Shown here: positions 1 through 7,980 of the stretch, piece after piece
Layout: the number at the start of each line of letters is the position of its first letter
How positions within the stretch are numbered: position 1 is the first letter of the stretch
Assembly: GCA_041481445.1 (NCBI GenBank)
Contig: JBGPBV010000035.1
Coordinates: 1 to 52,515 of the forward strand
From: AA29 sp041481445
Lineage (GTDB): Bacteria > Acidobacteriota > Vicinamibacteria > Fen-336
Direction of reading: 5' to 3'
DNA length: 52,515 bases
Position numbers and translations under genes: made by a program
Notes under the pieces: model-generated
Told to the model about the DNA's origin: nothing
Database searches by the model: none
Seen by the model: only the letters and a program-made list of their open reading frames with translations

Positions 1-24
1 GAGGAGATCCAGGGGCTGCTCTAG
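1..24 (+). CDS. C-terminal end of an upstream gene (partial)
   Basis: The first 24 bases read as an open frame ending EEIQGLL-stop, 15 bases before the next start codon. The short gap suggests a gene running in from outside the window in the same operon as the esterase. Seven residues are too few to identify it, and the reading could be chance. Confidence 0.35.
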   Translation, partial: EEIQGLL

Positions 25-39
25 GGAGAGGGAGTGGAC

Positions 40-1221
40 ATGCACGTGGGAAGGACCGTCATCGTCGGACTCGGCCTGGTGATGCTGCTCGGACCCGCGC
101 GCGACGGGACGGCCCAGGCGCCGCCCCCGACGCCTCCGTCGCCGCCCGCCCCTCCGGCCGCCGCGCCTCCGATGCCGCCCCGGATCGTGTCGCCCGAGGT
201 CCACGCCGACCGGACGGTCACCTTCCGGCTCCGCGCCCCGACCGCCAGGGAGGTCGGCCTCGGCCTCGAGGGGACGACGGGGAAGCAACCCATGAAGAAG
301 GACGACCAGGGCGTGTGGTCGGTGACCACGACCCCGCTGGAGCCGGACTACTACGGCTACTCCTTCGAGGTGGACGGCACGGGCATGCTCGACCCCTCGA
401 ACCCCGTGCGCGTCCCGAACCTCCTGTCCAACTCGAGCTCCGTGCACGTCCCCGGCCCGGCGCTGCCCTGGGAGACGAGCGAGGTCCCGCGCGGCACCGT
501 CCATCATCATTTCTACCGGTCGGGCGTGGTCGGCGACGACCGCGACTTCTACGTCTACACGCCGCCGGGCTACGATCCGGCCGCCGCCCGCACCTACCCC
601 GTCCTCTACCTCCTGCACGGCTTCAGCGACGATGCCAGCGCCTGGACCGCGGTCGGCCGCGCGCACGTGATCCTCGACAACCTCATCGCCCAGGGAAGGG
701 CCAAGCCGATGCTGATGGTGAACACGCTCGGCTACGGGGCCCCCGAGATCGTCGACCGGGGCTTCGGCGCCTTCCGGGACGTGGGGCTCCGCCAGCGAAA
801 CTACGAGAGGTTCCGCGACGCGCTGCTCACCGAGGTCATCCCGCAGGTGGAGCGCACCTATCGGGTGAAGGCCGACCGCGAGTCGCGCGCGCTCGCCGGC
901 CTCTCCATGGGCGGGGCGGAGACGCTGTTCGTGGGCCTCAACGCCCTCGACCGGTTCGCCTTCCTCGGTGCTTTCAGCTCCGGCGGCCTGCCCGAGGAGT
1001 TCGACGCGACCTTCCCCGGCCTGGACGCGGCCGCGAATGCGAAGCTGCGCCTGCTGTGGATCGCCTGTGGCACGGAAGACCGGCTCATCGCGCTCAACCG
1101 CCAGTTCCACGGGTGGCTGGACGGCAAGGGCGTCAAGCACACGATGGTGGAGACGCCGGGCGCGCACACCTGGATGGTGTGGCGGAGGAACCTGGCCACG
1201 CTGGCGCCCCTGCTGTTCTGA
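40..1221 (+). CDS. Secreted esterase, enterochelin-esterase/esterase D-like
   Basis: An exported alpha/beta-hydrolase of about 393 residues. A signal peptide (hydrophobic stretch, then Ala/Pro-rich linker) is followed by an N-terminal E-set/CBM48-like beta domain (about residues 50-130), then an esterase domain. That domain shows the typical YPVLYLLHG oxyanion-region strand, the nucleophile elbow GLSMGG (Ser) and a late GAHTW that supplies the catalytic His. This architecture is that of Fes/IroE-like and feruloyl-esterase-like proteins, so an ester-bond substrate is likely but cannot be named. The ATG at 40 is preferred to the GTG at 34 because the purine-rich stretch 23-33 is well placed as a ribosome binding site. 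Confidence 0.85.
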   Translation: MHVGRTVIVGLGLVMLLGPARDGTAQAPPPTPPSPPAPPAAAPPMPPRIVSPEVHADRTVTFRLRAPTAREVGLGLEGTTGKQPMKKDDQGVWSVTTTPLEPDYYGYSFEVDGTGMLDPSNPVRVPNLLSNSSSVHVPGPALPWETSEVPRGTVHHHFYRSGVVGDDRDFYVYTPPGYDPAAARTYPVLYLLHGFSDDASAWTAVGRAHVILDNLIAQGRAKPMLMVNTLGYGAPEIVDRGFGAFRDVGLRQRNYERFRDALLTEVIPQVERTYRVKADRESRALAGLSMGGAETLFVGLNALDRFAFLGAFSSGGLPEEFDATFPGLDAAANAKLRLLWIACGTEDRLIALNRQFHGWLDGKGVKHTMVETPGAHTWMVWRRNLATLAPLLF

Positions 1222-1386
1222 TATGGGCGGGCGGGCGACAAGGCGGACGGACCCTGGGGCAGTCCATCGCGCTCGCCGCCCCGCCGGGATCGCCTGCCGG
1301 GTTCTTGTGGTGTTCCGAGCATTCCGGGAAAGCGGGCGGGCCTCGAAGAGAGGTCCGTCGCGGCCCGGAAGCCGTAGCGGCCCCGT

Positions 1387-2457
1387 TCAGGAGAACACCT
1401 CTTGCGTCGTCGGGCGCGGAAGCCTTGCGCCAGGTCCGAAGACGATCTCGGCCTCGTATTGGTTGTGACGTCGGCAGCGCAGCGCGATGTTGCCCGTCGT
1501 CGGCGGGCCATTCCGGGCGTAGGGCTGCAGATGATGGAACTCCAGGAACTCCCTCTCGCTGCATCTCTGCCCGCCCGAGGAGATGAATGCGCACTGGCCG
1601 GCATCGCGCCGGCAGACCTCATCCTTGACGGCCTGCGGCACGTTGCGCGAGGCGCGAATGGGAGTGCGGATCTCCCTATCCGTCGCGGGACGGATAGGAC
1701 GGCGCCGCGGCTTGATGGTGGCGCCCAGCTTCCGGCTCTCGACCCGTTCGAGGAGCAGCGTGATGGCTCGGTCGAAGATGAGGGCGGGATCCCCATCCGG
1801 GACCTCTCGGCGGAGAAGGGTCTGAAGACGACGGAGCTTCTCGTGCGTCGCCTGGCCTATCGTGAACTGAACGCGGTAGCGCTCGGGAGCCGTCGGCTGG
1901 ACGATCGGCCGCGAAGTGCCCACCGGCGGCGCAGCCGAAGCCGGCACGTCGGGCCCCGGGGCGGGGCCCGACGCGATGGGCGTCGTCGGCGCGGAGCCTG
2001 GCGATGCTGGGACCTTCCTGACCGAGCTCGGTGTGTCGGGTCGCGGCGCGAGCTCGGCCACGAGCACTTCGATCTCGCGGAGGCGTCGCCCCCGGGCCTT
2101 CTCGAGGACGACGGCATGGTTTTCCGGCGTGAGATGGCGTCCGAGCAGGCGCACCGAGGTCAGGGTCAGCGAGCCGGAGGCAAGGTGATCGAGGATCACC
2201 GGGAAGCGCCGGCAGGCGCGAGCCGCCTCGATACGGTTGCAAGCGGCGTCTTCGGACAGGCGGAGGGCCTGGGTGCAGTAGCTAAACAGGGATCCATAAC
2301 CCTGCGCGGCATGGACCGACGGGCGGGAGTCGAGCGCGGCGAGGTGAGCCACGAGCTCGACCGTAGCTTCACGCTCCTTGCCGGCGAGGGCGGCAAGGCG
2401 CGCGAGGAGGTCGTGATCCGAAAGGTTAGCGGCGGCGATGAGGATGTTCTTCATCAT
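1387..2457 (-). CDS. DUF222-type HNH endonuclease-domain protein
   Basis: A 356-residue protein with a helical N-terminal DUF222-like region (about 1-130, containing RIEAARACRRFP and the 'SLTLTSVRLLGRHLT' type segment), a Pro/Ala-rich linker, and a C-terminal HNH nuclease domain. The nuclease region reads CAF(x)...LEFHHLQPYARNGPPTTGNIALRCRRHN, with HH as the metal/catalytic pair and the asparagine and final His of the HNH motif. Such proteins occur in many copies in Acidobacteriota and Actinobacteria and are often tied to mobile DNA, but their cellular role is unsettled. Two adjacent ATGs (2457 and 2454) could start it, and neither has a clear Shine-Dalgarno. The gene is isolated, with 395 noncoding bases upstream. 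Confidence 0.82.
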   Translation of the reverse strand: MMKNILIAAANLSDHDLLARLAALAGKEREATVELVAHLAALDSRPSVHAAQGYGSLFSYCTQALRLSEDAACNRIEAARACRRFPVILDHLASGSLTLTSVRLLGRHLTPENHAVVLEKARGRRLREIEVLVAELAPRPDTPSSVRKVPASPGSAPTTPIASGPAPGPDVPASAAPPVGTSRPIVQPTAPERYRVQFTIGQATHEKLRRLQTLLRREVPDGDPALIFDRAITLLLERVESRKLGATIKPRRRPIRPATDREIRTPIRASRNVPQAVKDEVCRRDAGQCAFISSGGQRCSEREFLEFHHLQPYARNGPPTTGNIALRCRRHNQYEAEIVFGPGARLPRPTTQEVFS

Positions 2458-2765
2458 CTGGCTGGTGTATCACGGTGTTTTTCGGCCTTCGGACAGGCCT
2501 CTCGGACCGCCCCGCCGCGTCGATCGTGCGTCGAGTGAGTGGGGCGGGCGCGGCCACGCCACGCTGCGAGGAGAGACGCCCGGCAGCCTTCAGATGCTGC
2601 CTACAGCGAGCTGCTCACGGACGAACGCACCTGCACGGCGAAAGACCGGGTCCGGAACTTCGGGTCTTGGAAAATAAAGTTCTGCGGAAATGTCGATGCC
2701 GCCGTTCAATCGAGGACCTTCTGGGCACGACGGTGCCGACGCGCGAACGGCCAACGACGGCTCGT

Positions 2766-2790
2766 GCCCCGCCGCCGCTCCGCCGCGGCG
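2766..2790. repeat. GC-rich direct repeat, copy 1
   Basis: A 25-bp unit (gccccgccgccgctccgccg plus cggcg) that recurs exactly at 2812-2836, with start points 46 bp apart. Each copy ends in a self-complementary ccgccgcggcgg core, so each can fold as a short hairpin. It sits just past the stop codon of the RNase D-like gene and may act in 3' end formation. Confidence 0.7.
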
Positions 2791-2811
2791 AGCCGATCGC
2801 AACAAGGTCTC

Positions 2812-2836
2812 GCCCCGCCGCCGCTCCGCCGCGGCG
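2812..2836. repeat. GC-rich direct repeat, copy 2
   Basis: Exact second copy of the 25-bp unit at 2766-2790, 16 bases beyond the stop codon of the minus-strand RNase D-like gene. It may form a terminator-like hairpin, but no T-run follows it, so termination is only a possibility. Confidence 0.7.
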
Positions 2837-2852
2837 GCTAGTCCAGCAAGCA

Positions 2853-3515
2853 TCAATGCTCGAACAGCAGGTCGTAGCCGCGCAGGTCCAGCTCGGCCAT
2901 CACCGGGATGACGCGGAAGCACTCCTCGGCCAGCTCCTTGCGGCCCTCGCGCTTCAGCATCGCGTCCAGGCGCTGCATGATCGGGATCAGCATCGTCACG
3001 TCCGAGATCGCGTAGCGGACCTGCTCGGGAGTCAGGGTCGCGCTGGCCCAGTCGGAGTGCCGCGTCAACTTGTCCATCTCGACGTCGAGCAGCTCCAGGG
3101 CCACGTCCTTGAGGCCGTGCCGGTCGGTGTAGGTGCGGACGAGCTTGCTGGCCGTGCGCGTGCAGTACAGCGGCCACAGGCGGATGCCGAGGTAATGGCG
3201 CAGCACGGCCACGTCGAACCGCGCGAAGTGGAGCAGCTTGAGCACGCGAGGCTCCTCGAGCACGCGCTTGAGGCGCGGGGCGCGGGACTCGAGCGGCGTG
3301 GCCGCGATGACCTGGTCGCGCGGGATCTGCACGATGGTCGCGCGGCCGGCCGCGTCGCAGAGCTGGACCAGGCACAGCCGGTCGCGGAGCTGGTGTAGGC
3401 CGAGGGTCTCGGTGTCGACGGACAGGTGGGGCGAGGCGAGGTAGGCCTGGAGCTGCTCCTCCGTGAGGTCGCGCGGGACGATGTCCGGCACGACGTCCGG
3501 CGGCCTCTGCGGCAT
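2853..3515 (-). CDS. RNase D-like 3'-5' exonuclease
   Basis: A 220-residue DEDD-superfamily 3'-5' exonuclease. Exo I is SVDTETLG (Asp and Glu metal ligands), Exo II lies in HFARFDVAVLRHYLG (Asp), and Exo III is RYAISDV with the Tyr and Asp of the DEDDy subclass. It is shorter than E. coli RNase D (about 375 aa) because the C-terminal HRDC domains are absent. Such single-domain proteins probably trim structured RNA 3' ends or act on DNA. The ATG at 3515 is chosen over the GTG at 3521 because GGAGGTG lies just upstream of it. Confidence 0.88.
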   Translation of the reverse strand: MPQRPPDVVPDIVPRDLTEEQLQAYLASPHLSVDTETLGLHQLRDRLCLVQLCDAAGRATIVQIPRDQVIAATPLESRAPRLKRVLEEPRVLKLLHFARFDVAVLRHYLGIRLWPLYCTRTASKLVRTYTDRHGLKDVALELLDVEMDKLTRHSDWASATLTPEQVRYAISDVTMLIPIMQRLDAMLKREGRKELAEECFRVIPVMAELDLRGYDLLFEH

Positions 3516-3617
3516 CCCCACCTCCGGCGCCCCGCTCCCCGCGGCGCGCGGCCGTGATTATAGCGTGCCGTCCGGGACGGTCCGGCGCGCGATGCGACGA
3601 TGGAGGGGGAGAGAGCC

Positions 3618-4511
3618 ATGACCCCGCGCGACGTGCTGGGGCTGGTCAAGGAAGCCTTCGACGACTGGAACGAGGACAACGCCCCGCGCCTGGGCGCCGC
3701 CCTGTCGTACTACACCGTCTTCTCGATCACGCCCCTCCTGCTCATCAGCATCGCGGTGGCCGCGCTGGTGCTCGGCCCTGACGCCGCCGCGGGCCGCATC
3801 GTCCGCCAGATCGACGGGCTCATCGGCCACCAGGCGGCGGTGGCCGTCCAGGGGCTGATCGAGAACGCGCGCAAGCCGGGTCAGGGCCTGCTGGCGACCC
3901 TGGTCGGGGCGGCGACGCTGGTCTTCGGAGCCGCCGGCGCCTTCAACGAGCTGCGGGGGGCCCTCGACGTCATCTGGGAGGTACCGCCGCGGAAGACCGG
4001 AGGCCTGCGGGCGATCGTGCGCGAGCGCCTGGCCTCGTTCGGCATGGTGCTGGTCATGGGGTTCCTGCTCCTGGTGTCCCTCGTGATCAGCGCGGGCCTC
4101 TCCGCCTCCGAGCTCCACCGCGCCTTCCCGGGCCGCGCGGGCGTCCTGCAGGCCGTCAACGCGTTCGTGTCCACCGGCGTGATCACGGCGATGTTCGCCC
4201 TCATCTTCAAGTACCTGCCCGACGCTCATCCGCCCGTCGCCTGGAAGGACATCTGGTTCGGCGCCTTCCTGACCGCCGTCCTCTTCACCCTCGGAAAGTT
4301 CGCGATCGGCCTCTACCTCGGCCGGTCGAGCCTGGCCTCCGCCTACGGCGCCGCGGGATCGCTCGTGGTCCTGCTCGTCTGGGTCTACTACTCCGCCCAG
4401 ATCCTGTTCTTCGGGGCCGAGGTCACCCAGGTCTATGCGCGCCGCCACGGATCGCGGCTCGGCCTTCCCGCGGGCGCGTCTCGACGAGGCGCGTCGGCTC
4501 CTTCGGTATAG
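3618..4511 (+). CDS. YihY/BrkB family inner-membrane protein
   Basis: A polytopic membrane protein of 297 residues with about six hydrophobic segments. It has family hallmarks: the N-terminal LGAALSYYTVFSITPLLLI segment, and further on FNELRGALDVIWEV, the IFKYLPDAHPPVAWKDIWFGAFLTAVLFTLGKFAIGLYL region and SAYGAAGSLVVLLVWVYYSAQILFFGAE. The family was once called ribonuclease BN by mistake, and its real function is unclear. The ATG at 3618 follows a strong GGAGGGGGAGAG, so it is preferred over the ATG at 3600. The basic, Ser/Gly-rich tail after the last helix is probably cytoplasmic. Confidence 0.9.
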   Translation: MTPRDVLGLVKEAFDDWNEDNAPRLGAALSYYTVFSITPLLLISIAVAALVLGPDAAAGRIVRQIDGLIGHQAAVAVQGLIENARKPGQGLLATLVGAATLVFGAAGAFNELRGALDVIWEVPPRKTGGLRAIVRERLASFGMVLVMGFLLLVSLVISAGLSASELHRAFPGRAGVLQAVNAFVSTGVITAMFALIFKYLPDAHPPVAWKDIWFGAFLTAVLFTLGKFAIGLYLGRSSLASAYGAAGSLVVLLVWVYYSAQILFFGAEVTQVYARRHGSRLGLPAGASRRGASAPSV

Positions 4512-4610
4512 GGTCGCCGTTTTCTTGCCGCCGCTGTCGATTCCGCCCGCGCCCGTTCGACTAGGGGACGAGAGGCGCATGGGGCGCCTCGCCAGCGAAG
4601 GAGACGGAGA

Positions 4611-5159
4611 ATGTCCCAGATCAACGCGTTCCGGATGGCCGGCCTCGCCGTCCTGGTCCTCGCCCGCGGCGCCCTCGCCGCGCCCGCGCCGCCCGCGGCG
4701 GCCACGACCGGCACCAGGACGGCCTCGCCCGCCCTCGACCGGTTCAAGGCCCTGGCCGGGGACTGGGTGGCGGCCGAGGACGGCGAGATGATGAAGAAGG
4801 GCGACCTCGTGGCCCGCTACGCGGTCACCGCGAACGGATCCGCCGTCGTGGAGACGGTTTTTCCCGGCCGGCCCCACGAGATGGTCACGGTGTACCATGC
4901 CGACGGCCCCGACCTCGTGCTCACCCACTACTGCATGGAAGGAAACCAGCCCCGCATGCGCGCCCGCGGCGCCGCCTCTTCCCGGTTCGAGTTCGCCTAC
5001 GACGGCGGCACCAACATCGATCCCGCGCGCGACCGGCACATGCACTCCGCCACCGTGAGCCTCCTCGGTCCGGACGAGCTGCGCAGCGAGTGGAACGAGA
5101 TCGCGGAGGGCAAGCCCGTGCTCGTGGCCCGCATGCACCTCGTCCGCCAGACGCGCTGA
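4611..5159 (+). CDS. Exported lipocalin/DUF1579-like protein of unknown function
   Basis: A 182-residue protein with a signal peptide (hydrophobic core about 9-23, AAPAP cleavage region) and a beta-rich domain starting LDRFKALAGDWVA. That opening resembles DUF1579 and other lipocalin-fold proteins, whose first strand typically reads L..L.G.W. No catalytic motif is visible. A good ribosome binding site (GGAGACGGAGA) precedes the ATG. The next gene, the DGPF protein, begins only 35 bases downstream, so it may belong to the ECF42-linked unit; this is inferred from spacing alone. Confidence 0.7.
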   Translation: MSQINAFRMAGLAVLVLARGALAAPAPPAAATTGTRTASPALDRFKALAGDWVAAEDGEMMKKGDLVARYAVTANGSAVVETVFPGRPHEMVTVYHADGPDLVLTHYCMEGNQPRMRARGAASSRFEFAYDGGTNIDPARDRHMHSATVSLLGPDELRSEWNEIAEGKPVLVARMHLVRQTR

Positions 5160-5194
5160 GCGCCGCAACCACCGGAACGGAAAGGGACACGACG

Positions 5195-5545
5195 ATGAAA
5201 TACCTGCTGCTGATCTACGAGAGCGAGAAGGTCTGGACCGGCATGGCGGAAGCCGACCAGGGCAAGGTGTTCCAGGAGTACATGGACTACACCGAGCGCA
5301 TCAAGAAGAGCGGCCAGCACGTGCACAGCGAGCCGCTGCAGCCCGTCTCCGCCGCCACCACCGTCCGCGTGAAGAACGGGAAGACGATCACGACCGACGG
5401 CCCGTTCGCGGAGACGCGCGAGCAGCTCGGCGGCTTCTACCTGGTCGAGGCCAGGGACCTCGACGAGGCCATCGCCCTCGCCGCGGGGATCCCGGCCGCG
5501 CGCACGGGCTCGATCGAGGTGCGGCCGATCATGGTCTTCGGCTAG
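5195..5545 (+). CDS. YciI/DGPF-domain protein
   Basis: A 116-residue single-domain protein of the YCII-related (DGPF) family, a ferredoxin-like fold. It begins MKYLLLIYESEK and contains the family signature TTDGPFAETREQLGGFYLVEA. The His and Asp of YciI-type enzymes are not obvious, so a catalytic role is uncertain. Genes of this type very commonly sit beside sigma factors of the ECF42 group, as here, and are thought to be among their targets. A start at 5195 matches the conserved family N-terminus; the longer upstream frame is not supported. Confidence 0.9.
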   Translation: MKYLLLIYESEKVWTGMAEADQGKVFQEYMDYTERIKKSGQHVHSEPLQPVSAATTVRVKNGKTITTDGPFAETREQLGGFYLVEARDLDEAIALAAGIPAARTGSIEVRPIMVFG

Positions 5546-5565
5546 GAGCAGGGCCGGTCCGTCCG

Positions 5566-5609
5566 GACGCCGCCCGGCGGTCGTTTGTCCTAGACTGCCG
5601 GGCGGCGTC
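5566..5609 (+). promoter_or_regulatory. 13-bp perfect inverted repeat abutting the sigma-factor start codon
   Basis: The arms gacgccgcccggc (5566-5578) and gccgggcggcgtc (5597-5609) are exact reverse complements separated by 18 bases, and the ATG of the ECF gene is the next base. In RNA this would fold into a very stable GC hairpin burying the whole region where a ribosome binding site should be. It may terminate the DGPF transcript or limit translation of the sigma factor. No T-run follows it. Confidence 0.6.
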
Positions 5610-6833
5610 ATGGACTTCGAGGCCCTCTATCGCGAGGAGCGCCCGCGCGCGCTGGCCACCCTGATCCGTCTCCTCCGCGACTTCGACCTCGCGGAGGACA
5701 CGCTGCAGGAGGCCTTCGCGGCCGCGCTGCAGCAGTGGCCGCGGGACGGCGTTCCGGGTCACCCCCGGGCCTGGCTCGTCTCCGCCGCCCGCCACAAGGC
5801 CATCGACCGGATGCGCCGCCAGAAGCGCTTCGCGGCGCGGGAGGCCGAGATCGCCTCCCTCCTCCCGCCCGCGGCGGCGCTCGATCCCGTGGAGGACCCG
5901 TTCGCGGACGACCTCATGCGCCTGATCTTCACCTGCTGCCATCCCGCGCTCGCCCTCGAGGCCCAGGTGGCCCTCACCCTGAAGACCCTCTGCGGCCTCT
6001 CCGTGGAGGAGATCGCCCGTGCCTTCCTCGTCGCCCCCGCGACCATGGCCCAGCGCCTGGTTCGCGCGAAGGGCAAGATCCGCGACGCCGGGATCCCGTA
6101 CGAGGTGCCCGGAAGCGACCGGCTCGCGGAGAGGCTCGAGGGCGTCCTGCGCGTGGTCTACCTCGTCTTCAACGAGGGTTACGCCGCCACCACCGGCGAC
6201 ACGCTCGTGCGGCGCGAGCTGTGCGCGGAGGCCATCCGGCTCGGCCGGCTCCTGCGCGGGCTCTTCCCGCGCCAGCGCGAGGTGGCGGGCCTCCTCGGCC
6301 TCATGCTCCTGCAGGACTCGCGGCGCGCCGCCCGCGTGGACGCGGAGGGCGACCTCGTCGTGCTGGAAGAGCAGGACCGCTCGCTCTGGGACCGCGCGGA
6401 GATCGGGGAAGGCGCGAGGCTGGCGGAAGAGGCCCTGCGCGGGGGTGGCGCCGGCTTCTACGCCCTGCAGGCCGCCATCGCCGCCCTCCACGCGCAGGCG
6501 GACCACGCCCGGGACACGGACTGGCCGCAGATCGCCGCCCTCTACGCCGTGCTCCTGCGCCTCCATCCCTCGCCCGTGGTCGCCCTCAACCACGCCGCCG
6601 CCGTCGCCATGGGGGAGCGGCTCGACCGGGGACTGGCCCTGATCGAGCAGCTCGAGGCGGCGGGGGAGCTCGAGAGCTTTCACCTCCTGCCCGCGGCCAA
6701 GGCGGACATCCTGAGACGGCTCGGCCGCGGCGCGGAGGCGGCGGCCGCGTACGAGCACGCCCTGCGGCTCGTCACCCACGACGCCGAGCGCCGCTACCTC
6801 GAGCGGCGGCTGCGCGAGGTGCGCTCGGGCTGA
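5610..6833 (+). CDS. ECF42-type RNA polymerase sigma factor with TPR-like C-terminal extension
   Basis: A 407-residue sigma-70 family factor. Region 2 (about residues 5-75) includes RLLRDFDLAEDTLQEAFAAAL and GHPRAWLVSAARHKAIDRMRR, and region 4 (about 110-165) includes LTLKTLCGLSVEEIARAFLV and the recognition helix MAQRLVRAKGKIR. The long C-terminal part (about 185-407) corresponds to DUF6596 plus TPR-like helices, including VVYLVFNEGYAAT and LLGLMLLQDSRRAARV. This layout and the neighbouring DGPF gene define group ECF42, whose extension replaces a classical anti-sigma factor as a control element. It starts directly after the hairpin at 5566-5609. What activates it cannot be read from sequence. 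Confidence 0.9.
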   Translation: MDFEALYREERPRALATLIRLLRDFDLAEDTLQEAFAAALQQWPRDGVPGHPRAWLVSAARHKAIDRMRRQKRFAAREAEIASLLPPAAALDPVEDPFADDLMRLIFTCCHPALALEAQVALTLKTLCGLSVEEIARAFLVAPATMAQRLVRAKGKIRDAGIPYEVPGSDRLAERLEGVLRVVYLVFNEGYAATTGDTLVRRELCAEAIRLGRLLRGLFPRQREVAGLLGLMLLQDSRRAARVDAEGDLVVLEEQDRSLWDRAEIGEGARLAEEALRGGGAGFYALQAAIAALHAQADHARDTDWPQIAALYAVLLRLHPSPVVALNHAAAVAMGERLDRGLALIEQLEAAGELESFHLLPAAKADILRRLGRGAEAAAAYEHALRLVTHDAERRYLERRLREVRSG

Positions 6834-6852
6834 CGGCCTGGGCGGACGGCTC

Positions 6853-7623
6853 TCATGGGGCCCAGAGACCGACGACGCGGGCGATCCGGCCGTCGGGCGC
6901 CAGCTCGAAGACGTTGGTGCCGCGCGCGCGGATCGCCCCGTCGGGGGCCTTGGCCACCCAATCCGCGATCGCCGTCCCCTGGCAGTGCCGGACGTCGCCG
7001 TTGCGCTCGAGCACCAGTCCCGGCATGTGGAGCTGGGCCGCGCCCAGGTGGGCGCTGAGGTCGTCCAGGCCCGCGGTGCAGGAGAACGCGTCCGCGAAGG
7101 AGACGTCCTCGGTGGCGACGGGGGCCAGCGACGCCCGGCGGCGGGCCGCGTCCTTCTCCGACCAGGCGGCCAGGAACGCGTCCACTGCCGGCGTGACACC
7201 GGCATGCTGCTCGCGGGCCACCACGCTCGCGAACACGGCCATCTGGTACCGCCAGCCCTGGACGTGCTCGTCGCGCGTGGCGGCATCGGGCAGCTCGTGG
7301 CGCAGGTGGACGAGCGTGCCCGCCGCGGCCTCCTCCAGGGTGACGGTCACCCGGGACCCGCCGGGGCGGAGCGGGCGCGCGGGGTCGTCGTAGCCGTAGG
7401 TGAAGACGACCCGGCGTTCGGGGACGACCTCGATCACCTCGCCGGAGGCGAGCACGCCATTGGGATGACGGATGCGCAGGGCGCCGCCGGGCCGGGGGTC
7501 GATGGTGGAGCCCGCCCCCCACCAGGCCGCGAACCGCGCGCTGTCCGTGAAGTAGCGGAACACCGTCTCCCGTCGCGCACGGATCAGGATCGTGCGCTCC
7601 AGGACGTGCTCGAGTGCGTTCAT
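6853..7623 (-). CDS. SRPBCC (AHSA1-like) domain fused to a SnoaL/NTF2-like domain
   Basis: A 256-residue two-domain protein. Residues about 5-135 form an AHSA1/START-like domain (RETVFRYFTDSARFAAWWGAG, then GGSRVTVTLEEAAAGTLVHLRHELP and GWRYQMAVFASVV). About 140-256 form a SnoaL/NTF2-like domain (VDAFLAAWSEKDAARRR, ending FELAPDGRIARVVGLW). Both folds bind small hydrophobic ligands. The ATG (7623) overlaps the stop of the upstream arsR gene as ATGA, so the two are translationally coupled. ArsR-SRPBCC pairs are common in bacteria, but the extra NTF2-like half is unusual. Substrate unknown. Confidence 0.85.
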   Translation of the reverse strand: MNALEHVLERTILIRARRETVFRYFTDSARFAAWWGAGSTIDPRPGGALRIRHPNGVLASGEVIEVVPERRVVFTYGYDDPARPLRPGGSRVTVTLEEAAAGTLVHLRHELPDAATRDEHVQGWRYQMAVFASVVAREQHAGVTPAVDAFLAAWSEKDAARRRASLAPVATEDVSFADAFSCTAGLDDLSAHLGAAQLHMPGLVLERNGDVRHCQGTAIADWVAKAPDGAIRARGTNVFELAPDGRIARVVGLWAP

Positions 7624-7976
7624 CTCTTTCTCCTCGGCGAGGGCTTCCGCCGGCGTGACGGCCTCGGTCCCCGGCGGCCCTCCTCCAGCTCCGCGCGCAG
7701 CTTCAGCGCGTAGAGCGCGTCGTCCCACATGGACTCCAGCCACGCCGCCAGCGGCCCCAGGGAGCCCTTGCGGGCGGCGTAGAACCGGTGGCGGCCCTCC
7801 CGCCGGGCTCTCACCAGCGCCGCCCTCTCCAGGGCGCGGAGGTGCTGGGAGACGGCCCCGAAGGTCACGTCGCCCAGGGCGCGGTGGATCTCGCCCGCGC
7901 TCCTCTCGCCCCCCCAGCAGAGGCGCAGGATCTCGCGCCGCCGGGGAGGGCCGAGGGCCTGGATCACGGACGTCAT
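7620..7976 (-). CDS. ArsR-family transcriptional regulator
   Basis: A 118-residue winged-helix regulator. It contains the family's helix-turn-helix region (RREILRLCWGGERSAGEIHRAL, then TFGAVSQHLRALERAALVRARREGRHRFYAA) and an unstructured Arg/Lys-rich tail. No CxC metal site typical of metal-sensing ArsR proteins is present, which fits the non-metal class that pairs with SRPBCC proteins. It is the first gene of a two-gene operon, overlapping the SRPBCC-SnoaL gene by four bases. An AT-rich promoter with a small palindrome lies directly upstream, suggesting autoregulation. Confidence 0.9.
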   Translation of the reverse strand: MTSVIQALGPPRRREILRLCWGGERSAGEIHRALGDVTFGAVSQHLRALERAALVRARREGRHRFYAARKGSLGPLAAWLESMWDDALYALKLRAELEEGRRGPRPSRRRKPSPRRKR

Positions 7977-7980
7977 GGAG

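Larger units (their letters stand above)
2458..2852. other. 395-base intergenic region
   Basis: This stretch lies between the divergent-side end of the HNH gene and the 3' end of the RNase D-like gene. No convincing coding sequence is seen. It holds the promoter region of the HNH gene and, at its far end, two copies of a 25-bp GC-rich repeat listed separately. Confidence 0.6.

Noticed and set aside
2766..2836. CRISPR-like array
   Set aside because: Only two copies with a 21-base gap, strongly palindromic GC sequence and no cas genes.
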